This document shows, one piece after another, positions 1 through 7,790 of a stretch of 57,271 nt of DNA. Position 1 is the stretch's first letter. Each line of letters begins with the position of its first letter. A program made the translations under genes and the position numbers. The DNA lies in the NCBI RefSeq assembly GCF_016862175.1, contig NZ_BOML01000092.1:1-57271 (forward strand), read 5' to 3'. The DNA is from Paractinoplanes durhamensis. GTDB lineage: Bacteria > Actinomycetota > Actinomycetes > Mycobacteriales > Micromonosporaceae. Under the pieces are notes generated by a model. The model saw only the letters and a program-made list of their open reading frames with translations. It was not told where the DNA came from and made no database searches.

Positions 1-2524
1 GAAACCCACGAACCTTCACCTGACCATCAACCCGGCCGCTCAGTTGCAGACCCGTGTCGCGGTGCCAGCGGCCGAGGTCACCGGTGCGATACATGCGAGC
101 GCCCGGAGCGCCGAACGGATCGGCGACGAACCTCTGCGCGGTCAATCCCGGCCGTCCCAGGTAGCCCTGCGCCAACTGCGCTCCAGCGAGATAGACCTCG
201 CCGGCCGCCGCCACCGGCGCCGGCCGCAACCCGCGGTTCAGCACGTACACCCGGGTGCCCGGGCCCGGCCAGCCCACCGGCACCGCGCCGTCCGGCACGG
301 GCGCGTCCGCCTCGATCGAGAACGCCGTGGTGCCGACCGTCGCCTCCGTCGGCCCGTACTCATTGACCACCGTCACGCCCGGCGGCCGGTGTCGCCGGAG
401 CATCTCACCGGAGAGTTGCTCACCACCGAGAACGAGGAGCCCGCCCGGAACCGGGCCGCGCAGCATCGGCAGATGCGACGGTGTCGCCTTCACCAGCGCA
501 TCACCCACACCGGTCGGATCGGCCTCGTCCGCCGCCGCCAATCGCACACACCCGCCACACGTCAACGGGCCCAGCAACGTCGTCACCGTCAGGTCGAACG
601 CCGGTGACGAGTGCGACAGCACCTGTTCCGACAGCCCCGGATACGTGCCGGTCACCCAATGCAGGTAGTTCGCCAGCGCACCGTGGGACACCACGACACC
701 TTTCGGCGTCCCGGTCGACCCGGACGTGTAGATCACGTACGCGGCCTGCGCCGCGGTGACGGGCACCGGGTCGGCAGCGGGCCCCCGCTCGTCCGGAGCC
801 AGCACCAGCACGTCCGCGCCGACCGGCGACGCCTCGTCCGTGATCAGCACCCGGCAACCCGCGTCCCGCACCATCCACTCCCGCCGCTGGTGCGGCGCCG
901 ACACGTCCACCGGCACGAATGCCGCACCACGCCACAACACCGCCAGCACGGCCACGACGAGGTACTCGCCGGGGTGCACGGCGACACCGACCCGGTCACC
1001 CGGACCGACGCCGGCCAGCGCCAACCGGCCGGCCAACCCCGCCACCCGTTGCGCCAACGCCTGGTACGACACCGCAACGCCGCTGCGCGACACCGCCGGC
1101 GCCTGCGGAACCCGAGCCGCCTGGGCGGCGAACCGTTCCACCACCGGCGGCGAGGGGTGCGCGGGCGGCGCACCGGAGCCCGCCGTCAACAGCCAATCCG
1201 CCTCGCCGGGCAGCAACGCGTCCACCCGGTCCACCGCTTGCCCGCCGTCCTGCGCGAGCGAGGCGGCAAGGACCGCCTGGAACCGGTCGAGCAGCCGAAC
1301 GGCGGCGTCGCGGTCGAACACGTCCGGGCGGTAGTTGAGCAGCAACCGGCCGGGCACGGCGATCAACGCCAGCGGATAGTGCGTCCCGCCGTGGCCGGTG
1401 AGGCCGATCAGCCGCCGCGTTCCCCGGCCTTCGATCTGGCTGCGCATCTCCGGCTCGTCGAGCGGGATGTTCTGGAAGACCGTGAGCGTGTCGAACAGGG
1501 GGCCGCTGCCGGGCGGGCCGGGCAGTTCGGGCAGGCTGAGGTACTGGTGGTCCAACAGTCGGGACTGCTCGTCCTGCAGCCGGGTCAGCAGGTCGAGCAC
1601 CGTGTCGCCCGGCTGCCACCGGACGCGTACCACCACGGTGTTGAGCAACATGCCGACCATCCGGTCGATGCCCGGAATCTCCGGCGACCGCCCGTTGACC
1701 GCACCGCCGAAGAGCACGTCGCAGCTGCCGATGAGATTGCCGAGCAGCATGCCCCAGGCGCCCTGCACGACGGTGTTGGTGGTCAGGTCGTGCCGGCGGG
1801 CGAAGCCGGTCAGCTCGGCCGACAGGTGCGGCGACAATTCGGCCTGGAGCTGTTCCTGCTCGGCCGGCAGGGAACGCTGTGCCTCGGGCGCGATCAGGGT
1901 CGGCCCGTCGACTCCGGAAAGGGCCTCGCGCCACGCCGCCATCGACGCGTCCCGGTCCCTTGCGCCGAGCCAGGCCAGGTAGTCCCGGTAGGGAACGACC
2001 GGCGGCAGCGACGGATCGTCGCCGCCGTGGTTGTAGAGCCGGAACAGCTCGTCCAGGACCAGCGGCGCGGACCAGCCGTCCATGACGATGTGGTGTATCG
2101 ACAACAGCACGCGATGCCGGCCTGCCGGACAGCGCACCGCGGTGCAGCGCAGCAGCGGCGGCCGGGCCAGGTCGAAGCGGCGGCGCCGGTCCTCGATCCG
2201 CAGCCGGTCCAGTTCCGCCGCAATGCCCGCCTCGTCCAGCTCACTGAGGTCCAGGTACTCCAGGGGCGGCTCGACCGAACCGACGATGACCTGCACCGGA
2301 TCTCCCGAACGCACGGTCCGGAAGCCGGCTCGGAGCACGGCATGCCGGCGCAGCAGCGCACCCAGCGCGACCCGCAACGCCGCCAGGTCGAGCTCGCCCT
2401 CCAGATCGAAGACGTACTGCAACAGGTACGGGTCCGGGCCGTCCCGGTCGAACTCGTCGTGGAAGAGCAGGCCTTTTTGCAACGGTGACAGCGGCCAGAC
2501 GTCGGTCAAACGGGGCGTTTCCAT
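1..2524 (-). CDS. NRPS, N-terminal part (C-A), cut by window edge; Asn-like A domain
   Basis: The open frame starts at ATG 2524 and runs off the left edge (about 841 codons visible). The first 430 residues or so are a condensation domain opening with DVWPLSPLQKGLLFH and carrying an intact HHIVMDG motif. An adenylation domain follows, with A3 YTSGSTGTPKG, A5 NEYGPTE, A7 YRTGD and A8 GRVDGQVKVRGF; the window ends at A8. Aligning by hand to GrsA gives the pocket code D-L-T-K-V-G-E-V-G, one residue from the known Asn code DLTKLGEVG, so Asn (less likely Asp) is predicted. The start has a strong GGAGGT ribosome binding site, which lies inside the last codons of the upstream relic. A standalone start with a C domain means it takes a chain from another NRPS, plausibly the one at 15384-29120, whose C-terminus resembles that relic. 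The missing part should hold at least a carrier domain. Confidence 0.93.
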   Translation of the reverse strand, partial: METPRLTDVWPLSPLQKGLLFHDEFDRDGPDPYLLQYVFDLEGELDLAALRVALGALLRRHAVLRAGFRTVRSGDPVQVIVGSVEPPLEYLDLSELDEAGIAAELDRLRIEDRRRRFDLARPPLLRCTAVRCPAGRHRVLLSIHHIVMDGWSAPLVLDELFRLYNHGGDDPSLPPVVPYRDYLAWLGARDRDASMAAWREALSGVDGPTLIAPEAQRSLPAEQEQLQAELSPHLSAELTGFARRHDLTTNTVVQGAWGMLLGNLIGSCDVLFGGAVNGRSPEIPGIDRMVGMLLNTVVVRVRWQPGDTVLDLLTRLQDEQSRLLDHQYLSLPELPGPPGSGPLFDTLTVFQNIPLDEPEMRSQIEGRGTRRLIGLTGHGGTHYPLALIAVPGRLLLNYRPDVFDRDAAVRLLDRFQAVLAASLAQDGGQAVDRVDALLPGEADWLLTAGSGAPPAHPSPPVVERFAAQAARVPQAPAVSRSGVAVSYQALAQRVAGLAGRLALAGVGPGDRVGVAVHPGEYLVVAVLAVLWRGAAFVPVDVSAPHQRREWMVRDAGCRVLITDEASPVGADVLVLAPDERGPAADPVPVTAAQAAYVIYTSGSTGTPKGVVVSHGALANYLHWVTGTYPGLSEQVLSHSSPAFDLTVTTLLGPLTCGGCVRLAAADEADPTGVGDALVKATPSHLPMLRGPVPGGLLVLGGEQLSGEMLRRHRPPGVTVVNEYGPTEATVGTTAFSIEADAPVPDGAVPVGWPGPGTRVYVLNRGLRPAPVAAAGEVYLAGAQLAQGYLGRPGLTAQRFVADPFGAPGARMYRTGDLGRWHRDTGLQLSGRVDGQVKVRGF

Positions 2525-2528
2525 GCCG

Positions 2529-3092
2529 CTACCTCCAGTTAAGGTCAAGTTCATCGATGTCGTCCCGGCTCAGGTTCACCGGAACGACGCCGGAAGGCGG
2601 TGAGTCGCACGACACCGGTTTCCGCAAGCCGTCCACCGGCCGGCCGCCGGGCCACCGAACCGCGGCGAGCGGCATCTCCGGCCACGCCCTCGAGCCGGAG
2701 GCATCGCCTTCCGGTGGCGGAACCCGATCCGTGGGCGCTCCACGTCGCCGGACTGCCCGGCGGTCCGGAGTCACGTGACGCCGCAGGTCGCAGGGCAGTC
2801 CATCGGCGTACGCGGCGCGGATCTGCTTCTTAAGCCGTTTGCCGGTGTCGGTCAAGGCGGGGCCGTCCGGGGCTTCGGGCCGGCGGCGGACGCGTCAGGC
2901 TCGTCCGGGTTCTCGTCGACGAAGAGGTGCCCGCCGCCGATCTCGCGCGTGGTGCACGGATCGAACTCGCCGCGCCCGCTCAGGCAGGCGGAACAGGCGC
3001 ACCCGGGACGAGCGGCGGCAGATGCGGCGGACCTGTGGCGTGTCCACGGGCAACACCGGCTCACCGTCGGGATCCTGGAATGGATTCGTCAC
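2529..3092 (-). pseudogene. Collapsed relic of an MbtH-thioesterase-NRPS(E domain) operon
   Basis: Read on the minus strand, pieces of three genes lie in operon order. At 3092 a GTG with an AAGGAG site opens V-TNPFQDPDGEP, matching the first codons of the intact MbtH gene (TNPFEDPEG at 33945). It runs directly into VLPVDTPQVRR and RRSSRVRLFRLP, the start of the thioesterase (VLPVETPLIRR at 33725). After a frame change near 2985 comes REIGGGHLFVDENPDE, the thioesterase C-terminus (VEGGHFFVNDNPDE). From about 2855 down to the stop at 2529 the frame resembles the end of the large NRPS: KKQIRAAYADGL against KEQIRAAYAGGL, and a final DIDELDLNW against DLDELDLNW. The interiors of all three genes are gone and the pieces lie in different frames, so no functional product is expected. 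The stop is 4 bases before the next NRPS gene, so the relic now serves as its leader. Confidence 0.85.
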
Positions 3093-3170
3093 GTCCGCTC
3101 CTTCGATTAGGCGCTGAACAAGCTGCAACGAGACGCCGCTCGACGGGAGAGTGGACGTTGTTCAATTCGG

Positions 3171-3226
3171 ACGGTAGAGAGTCACGATGCCCGGCTCAAC
3201 CCCTATTGGCACGCGAAACATAGGGG
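3171..3226 (-). promoter_or_regulatory. Duplicated MbtH-type promoter with CCCCTA/TAGGGG operator
   Basis: On the minus strand TTGAGC (3199-3194), a 17-base spacer and TACCGT (3176-3171) form a -35/-10 pair. TAGGGG abuts the -35 box, and an inverted repeat CCCCTAT-N13-ATAGGGG covers 3200-3226. From the operator to the -10 box the stretch closely matches the promoter of the intact MbtH operon (34083-34117). It would drive the relic leader and the NRPS gene starting at 2524. The promoter role is inferred from conservation and box spacing. Confidence 0.6.
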
Positions 3227-3392
3227 CCAGCGCCCGACAACCCCGGCCGGCGCCGCGCGCGAAAGCGAAACGATAGCGATCCTTAAGCGCGACAGCCCAA
3301 TCTGACCGGCGGCCGGAACGGGGACGGAATGCCGTGCGCAGCGTCCGGGCTGTTCCTTCGCGCGTGGCACTGCGACGATACGGGGAGTTCTG

Positions 3393-3746
3393 ATGCACGA
3401 GCGCGAGCTGAGGGCATTTGTGGCGATAGCCGAGGTCGGCCGGATGGACCTTGCCGCCATCTCGATCGGCTACTCTCAACCGGCGGTCAGCTATCAGATC
3501 AAATGCCTGGAGAACGAGCTGGGCACGCGACTGTTCGCCCGCCATCCGGGCGGGGTCCAGCTCACCCGTGCGGGAGCGATGGCGCTGCCGTCAGCCCGTG
3601 CCGTGCTCACCCTGCTGGACGGCATCAAGGAGGTCACCGGACGGCAGGAGCCGGTGCCGGCCGCCGCCCTGCACAGGACGGCGGCACCCACTCGCTTCAG
3701 TCCTCGCCGTCGACATACTGGACGTCGAGCGTACCTAGTTCGTTGA
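3393..3746 (+). CDS. LysR-family DNA-binding domain fragment (no effector domain)
   Basis: A 117-residue frame with a good GGGGAG site before ATG 3393. Residues 3-62 form a clear LysR winged helix-turn-helix (ELRAFVAIAEVGRMDLAA, SQPAVSYQIKCLENELG, TRLFARHPGGVQLTRAG). Normal LysR regulators have about 300 residues; here the linker helix (ALPSARAVLTLLDGIKEV) ends near residue 88, and the rest is Arg-rich sequence with no family likeness, read through the region antisense to the aminomutase end (tail-to-tail overlap of 50 bases). The effector-binding domain is absent, so this is either a dead remnant or a small DNA-binding protein. The intact HTH and ribosome binding site leave some room for function. 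Confidence 0.6.
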   Translation: MHERELRAFVAIAEVGRMDLAAISIGYSQPAVSYQIKCLENELGTRLFARHPGGVQLTRAGAMALPSARAVLTLLDGIKEVTGRQEPVPAAALHRTAAPTRFSPRRRHTGRRAYLVR

Positions 3747-4770
3747 CCGTTGCGGACTCCGGCAACACATAGCCAGGGTTCCAGCGCAGCCGATCCTCCA
3801 GTCGATAGGACGTTCGGATCGTCAAGGTTCCGTCGCGATCCGCAAGAATGCTTCCCGGGGCGGGAACAACCTTGCCGACCGCGGTCATGATAGCGAATTT
3901 CGGTTTACCCAGACCGCTCAGGAACCCACCATCATTGAGCTGTGCCGACAGTTCCAGGGCGCGCGCCACGGACGTACGAAATTCGTCGGTTCCCACCATC
4001 GGGACAGCGTGGAAGAGATAGTGCGGAATGACCCTGAGCGCCCGGAGCCTGTCGTACAGGTCCAAGAGGGTGTTCAGGTTGTCGTTGACACCCTTGAGGA
4101 TCACATTTTGGCTGTGCACGCGAACGCCGCAATCGCTCAGCCGTTGGATAACCTCCACCGCCTCGGTTTGCAGCTCGAAGGGATGGTTCACCTGGAGCGA
4201 TATTTCGAAGAGGAAACGCTTCGAATGGCGGCGGAATAATTCATATGTCGCGTCACTGAAGGCGAGTGGGTCCTGAACCGGAAGTCGCGTGCCGATCCGG
4301 GCGACCTTGATGTTCGGCGCCGCCGCCGCGATACCGGACACCAACTCGTCCAACTTCCTGGTGGCGATCAGCGGATCACCACCGGTGATGAGCACCTCTT
4401 CCAGATGTTCGTCACGAGCCAGGTACTTAAGGATCTGCGATATCTGGCCGTCCTTGAGCGTATGCGGGTCGTACAAACCCCGGATGCAGAAGACGCACTC
4501 ACTCGAACATGCGCTGAGCATATCGATGACAACGACGCGACGGTAGAGTCGCTCGAGCCCTTCCGGGAGGTCACCCAGCGCATTGTAGTGGCGCGTGCCA
4601 CGGGCGATTCCCGGCTCCTTGCGCGGCATCCTGAAATATTGGTTGTATATTCCCAGATAGGCATCCGATCCGCTGCCATGTTCACGCTTGGCCCGTTCGA
4701 GCAGATCACGGATGTAGGGTCGCACCCGAGGCTTCTGATCGGTCATTATGACATTAAGCAGTCCGGCCAC
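3697..4770 (-). CDS. KamA-family radical SAM aminomutase (substrate unknown)
   Basis: About 357 residues. The radical SAM cluster motif is CSSECVFC (CxxxCxxC), followed by ITGGDPL, as in lysine 2,3-aminomutase. The region KPKFAIMTAVGK aligns with the lysine that binds PLP in that family. The two Asp residues that hold the substrate side-chain amine in clostridial lysine 2,3-aminomutase (in CDLSLG and VVDAPGG) align with AVPMVG and AIMTAVG, so lysine is probably not the substrate. GTG 4770 is chosen as start because GGGAG sits 5 bases upstream; ATG 4746 in the same frame has no such site. It is last in an operon with the dehydrogenase and dioxygenase. The gene is visibly poorer in GC than its neighbours, suggesting separate acquisition. 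It probably makes a beta-amino acid precursor. Confidence 0.82.
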   Translation of the reverse strand: MAGLLNVIMTDQKPRVRPYIRDLLERAKREHGSGSDAYLGIYNQYFRMPRKEPGIARGTRHYNALGDLPEGLERLYRRVVVIDMLSACSSECVFCIRGLYDPHTLKDGQISQILKYLARDEHLEEVLITGGDPLIATRKLDELVSGIAAAAPNIKVARIGTRLPVQDPLAFSDATYELFRRHSKRFLFEISLQVNHPFELQTEAVEVIQRLSDCGVRVHSQNVILKGVNDNLNTLLDLYDRLRALRVIPHYLFHAVPMVGTDEFRTSVARALELSAQLNDGGFLSGLGKPKFAIMTAVGKVVPAPGSILADRDGTLTIRTSYRLEDRLRWNPGYVLPESATVNELGTLDVQYVDGED

Positions 4771-4823
4771 ATCAACTCCCTTGATAACGGAATTCCGGCC
4801 TATGGGCGCGTGGCTCGGTTCAC

Positions 4824-5927
4824 CTACCGGGCATCGAGCACCACCTTGAGATGTGAGCCGTTCTTGACGCAACGCATCGCCTGCTTCACCTCCGCCAGCG
4901 GGAACGCGGTCACCAGGCGCGCCAGGTCGAAGCGTTCGGAAAGAGCCGGAAGCAGATCGATGTAGCTCATCAGATGGGCGCCGGTGAACGCCCACGATCC
5001 CAGGATCCTCAGCTGGCGGTAGACGATCTGGTGCGGGTTGAAGACGGTGTCACCGCTGTCGGTGTACTGGCCGATCACGAGATAGTCGCCGCCCCGGCGG
5101 ACCAGGCGTATTCCCTCGGTCACCGCTTCTGGCACGCCGGCACACTCGATGACGAGATCCGCGCCCGCCCCACCGGCGGTCAGCTCCATGGCCGACTCGA
5201 AGACTCGGGTCCGGTCGCCCGGTTCGATCACATCGAGATGGTGATCGCCGATACCGCATCGACGCGCCAGTTCGAGGCGATTCGCCGGACCGCCGAGAAT
5301 CGTCACCGACGCCGCGCCACTGAGCTGAGCGACCGCGGCGGCGGCCAGACCGACCGGCCCGCTGCCCTGAACCACGACGGTCTCGCCGGCACTGACCGGC
5401 CGGCGTTCCAGGGCGTGCATCACGGTCGGCCCGGCGCAGGCGAACGCCATCGCCGCGAGCGAATCGGTCGCCTCCGGCAGGACCACCACCGTGGTGCCGG
5501 CACGCAGATAGATGTACTCCGCCCAGGAGCCGGAGATCGCCGGTTCGACGCTCACCGGGCGGTTCACCCCACAGGTCTGGCGATTGACACAGAGCGTCGG
5601 CTCCCGGTGGACGCGGCATGCGCGGCACTCCCCACAGGAGATCGACGACGCCCACATGACCCGGTCACCGGGGCGGAGCGGACGGCCCGCCGCGTCGTGG
5701 GTGACCCCGGCGCCGAGCTGATGCACGATCCCCAGACCCTCATGACCCAGCACGAGAGGCGTCGGAATGGCCAGATGGCCGTCTTGCAGGTGCAGGTCCG
5801 TGCCACAGATGCCGCCGTAGGACACCCGGACCACCAGGTCGCCGGTCGCCGGCTCCGGCACCGCAAAGGTACGCAGTTCGACCGGCTCGCGCGGCCCGGG
5901 AAGGACAGCCCCTGTCGCCGCGGTCAT
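4824..5927 (-). CDS. Zinc-dependent alcohol dehydrogenase (medium-chain)
   Basis: A 367-residue zinc MDR enzyme. Catalytic zinc ligands are seen in GGICGTDLHL and LGHEGLG. The four structural-zinc cysteines lie in CGECRACRVHREPTLC. The Rossmann fold has VVQGSGPVGLAAAAVAQLSG. Both zinc sites look intact, so it should be an active NAD(P)-dependent dehydrogenase. Its ATG overlaps the stop of the dioxygenase upstream (ATGA, 5924-5927), so the two are translationally coupled. It is separated by 53 bases from the aminomutase. The pairing suggests that an alcohol installed by the hydroxylase is oxidised to a ketone or aldehyde; that is inference, and the substrate cannot be read from the sequence. 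Confidence 0.85.
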   Translation of the reverse strand: MTAATGAVLPGPREPVELRTFAVPEPATGDLVVRVSYGGICGTDLHLQDGHLAIPTPLVLGHEGLGIVHQLGAGVTHDAAGRPLRPGDRVMWASSISCGECRACRVHREPTLCVNRQTCGVNRPVSVEPAISGSWAEYIYLRAGTTVVVLPEATDSLAAMAFACAGPTVMHALERRPVSAGETVVVQGSGPVGLAAAAVAQLSGAASVTILGGPANRLELARRCGIGDHHLDVIEPGDRTRVFESAMELTAGGAGADLVIECAGVPEAVTEGIRLVRRGGDYLVIGQYTDSGDTVFNPHQIVYRQLRILGSWAFTGAHLMSYIDLLPALSERFDLARLVTAFPLAEVKQAMRCVKNGSHLKVVLDAR

Positions 5928-6745
5928 GAGTGGGAACCTCCCAGCGTTCCCGACGGCAGGGGTTCGTCCGTCGCCACGATCGGCGTGAAGTCGCGGCCCA
6001 CCAGGTACTCCGGGCGTCGATCCGCGCCCTGCGAGCGTGGCGCGTTGCGCACGTCGTTGTAGGTGATGATCAGCAATCGGCGGGGGTGCGGCGAGATATT
6101 GGCCGATGAGCCGTGCACGATCATCGGGTCGAAGAGCACCGCACCACCGCTGGCGCCCTTCGCACTGACCGATCCGTATTCGGCCATCAGCCGGTCCATT
6201 TCGGCACTGCCGAGCTGGTAGTCGTCCGGGTCCGCGTGCAGCGTCGACTTCGGCGCCGACGACTGCCGGCCGGACACGAGATCACCGAGCAGGTGGGTGC
6301 CGGGCAGGAACATGACCGGTCCGTTGTGCTCGGTGGCGTCGTCCAGCAGGACCCCCACGTTGACCGCATGTGGCGCCGGCATGTCGTCGAGGTCGCGCCA
6401 GACCACGTAGTCCTGGTGCCAGGCCCACTGTTCACCGCCGAAAGGCTGCTTCGCGTTCGTCTTGAACTGGTGCACGTAGACGTCGGAGGCCAGTAGCTGA
6501 GAAGCCACGCCGGCCAGTCGGCGGGCTCGGACCAGCCAGGCGAAACTCGGGTGACGGAGGTGGGAGGCGTACAGCGCACGTACGGTGGTGTCGTCGCCCT
6601 GCCGGATCACGTGCGGCCCGGAGGTCCGGCAATCCTCCGCGAAGGCCTGATTGAGATCGGCGATCTCGTCCGGGGTGAAGACGGAGTCCAGAAAAATGAA
6701 CCCGCGTTCGCGATATTCGAGTAGCTGAGCCTGAGTCAACTGCAT
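5924..6745 (-). CDS. PhyH-type Fe(II)/2-oxoglutarate dioxygenase (hydroxylase)
   Basis: About 273 residues of the phytanoyl-CoA dioxygenase family, which includes ectoine and amino acid hydroxylases. The iron-binding HxD is in WHQDYVVW; the distal His and the 2-oxoglutarate-binding Arg lie in MIVHGSSANISPHPRR. The opening FLDSVFTPDEIADLNQAF is typical of the family. ATG 6745 is chosen because CGGGAG lies just upstream; a longer in-frame extension to 6784 lacks support. It is first in a three-gene operon with the dehydrogenase and the radical SAM aminomutase. The likely role is hydroxylation of a free or carrier-bound amino acid building block; the exact substrate is not readable. Confidence 0.83.
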   Translation of the reverse strand: MQLTQAQLLEYRERGFIFLDSVFTPDEIADLNQAFAEDCRTSGPHVIRQGDDTTVRALYASHLRHPSFAWLVRARRLAGVASQLLASDVYVHQFKTNAKQPFGGEQWAWHQDYVVWRDLDDMPAPHAVNVGVLLDDATEHNGPVMFLPGTHLLGDLVSGRQSSAPKSTLHADPDDYQLGSAEMDRLMAEYGSVSAKGASGGAVLFDPMIVHGSSANISPHPRRLLIITYNDVRNAPRSQGADRRPEYLVGRDFTPIVATDEPLPSGTLGGSHS

Positions 6746-7133
6746 GCTTACTCCCGATTGACGAGCCCTCGTCTCGACCACCATCGGCGCACGCTTCGGC
6801 CGGGACCGGAGTCATCGACAGCCGACTCAGATATTCCGCGGGAAATCGCGGACCTGGCTGCGGTAAACAATATTTCGGGTGGAAGGCGCCGGGGCGTACC
6901 GATGCTGGCGGTGCGGAGAATCACTGCTGCCGAGATAGTAGGGGCCTCCGGCGGAATTGCGGCATGCCATATCGAAGATTTGAAAGCGCCTATCGGCCGG
7001 AGCCGCCCCGGGGCGCCGGGCCTCGGCACCCCTACTGGTGGCACACATCGGGCCCGGTCGTGAGATCAGGGGCCGCGCCGGCCGTGCGGAGATGGCACGA
7101 TCAACCGATGCCGTGGGCTCGGGGAGGAAACGC
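6746..7133 (+). promoter_or_regulatory. Divergent control region between hydroxylase operon and PPTase
   Basis: This 388-base gap between divergent genes holds AGTAGGGG (6938-6945) and its inverted partner CCCCTACT (7029-7036). These are the same half-site words seen at the cluster's other promoters, but about 83 bases apart, so any joint use would need looping or separate control of each direction. I see no convincing -35/-10 pair abutting either half-site. No gene is seen in the gap. The regulatory role is inferred from the shared words. Confidence 0.35.
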
Positions 7134-7790
7134 GTGATCGAGGCGCTGCTGCCGTCGACGGTTGTGGCTGTCGAGGCGTTCGAGGACACGCCGGGCGAGG
7201 CGCCATTCCCCGGCGAGGAAGACCTCATCGCCAAGGCCGTCGAGGGCCGTCGGCGCGAGTTCATCACCGCGCGCCGTTGTGCCCGGACGGCGTTGCGCGC
7301 GTTCGGCCACCCGGACGCGCCGATCCGCCCCGGGCCCCAACGTGAGCCGCTGTGGCCGGCGGGGATGTCCGGCAGCATCACCCACTGCGCCGGTTACCGG
7401 GCGGCGGCACTGGCCCGCACCACCGACGTCGCCCTGCTCGGCATCGACGCCGAACCGAACGGCCCGCTGCCCGAGGGCGTCGCCGAGTCGGTCACCGTTC
7501 CCTGCGAACCGGAAATGCTGAAACGGCTCGCCGCTACGCATCCCGGCACCGAGTGGGGCCGGTTGCTGTTCAGCGCGAAGGAATCGGTCTACAAGGCCTG
7601 GTTCCCGGTGACCCGCCGCTGGCTCGGGTTCGACGAAGCGCGTCTGACCATCGACCCGGACGCCGGCACGTTCGCCGCGAGGTTGCTGGTCGACGGGGCC
7701 AGGATCGACGGCGGTCCGCCCCTGAGCGAGCTGCACGGCCGCTTCATCGTGAACCGCAACCTCGTCGTGACCGCGGTCATCCCGGATTGA
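7134..7790 (+). CDS. Sfp/EntD-type 4'-phosphopantetheinyl transferase
   Basis: About 218 residues. The family motifs are present: SITHCAGYRAAALA, GIDAEPN (the Mg-binding acidic residues) and WGRLLFSAKESVYKAW (the WxxKES signature). It attaches phosphopantetheine to the carrier domains of the PKS, NRPS and AL-KR-carrier proteins. GTG 7134 is chosen since GGAGG lies 6 bases upstream; the frame stays open upstream but that part has no family likeness. It converges with the AL-KR-carrier gene, and the two reading frames overlap by 14 bases at their ends. Confidence 0.92.
   Translation: MIEALLPSTVVAVEAFEDTPGEAPFPGEEDLIAKAVEGRRREFITARRCARTALRAFGHPDAPIRPGPQREPLWPAGMSGSITHCAGYRAAALARTTDVALLGIDAEPNGPLPEGVAESVTVPCEPEMLKRLAATHPGTEWGRLLFSAKESVYKAWFPVTRRWLGFDEARLTIDPDAGTFAARLLVDGARIDGGPPLSELHGRFIVNRNLVVTAVIPD

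Noticed and set aside
2529..2855. Reading the 108-codon frame as a real small protein
   Set aside because: Its sequence is a broken piece of an NRPS epimerisation-domain end, and the pieces before it are in other frames.
4771..4995. N-terminal extension of the aminomutase to 4995
   Set aside because: The added residues overlap the end of the dehydrogenase gene and have no family likeness; GTG 4770 has a good ribosome binding site.
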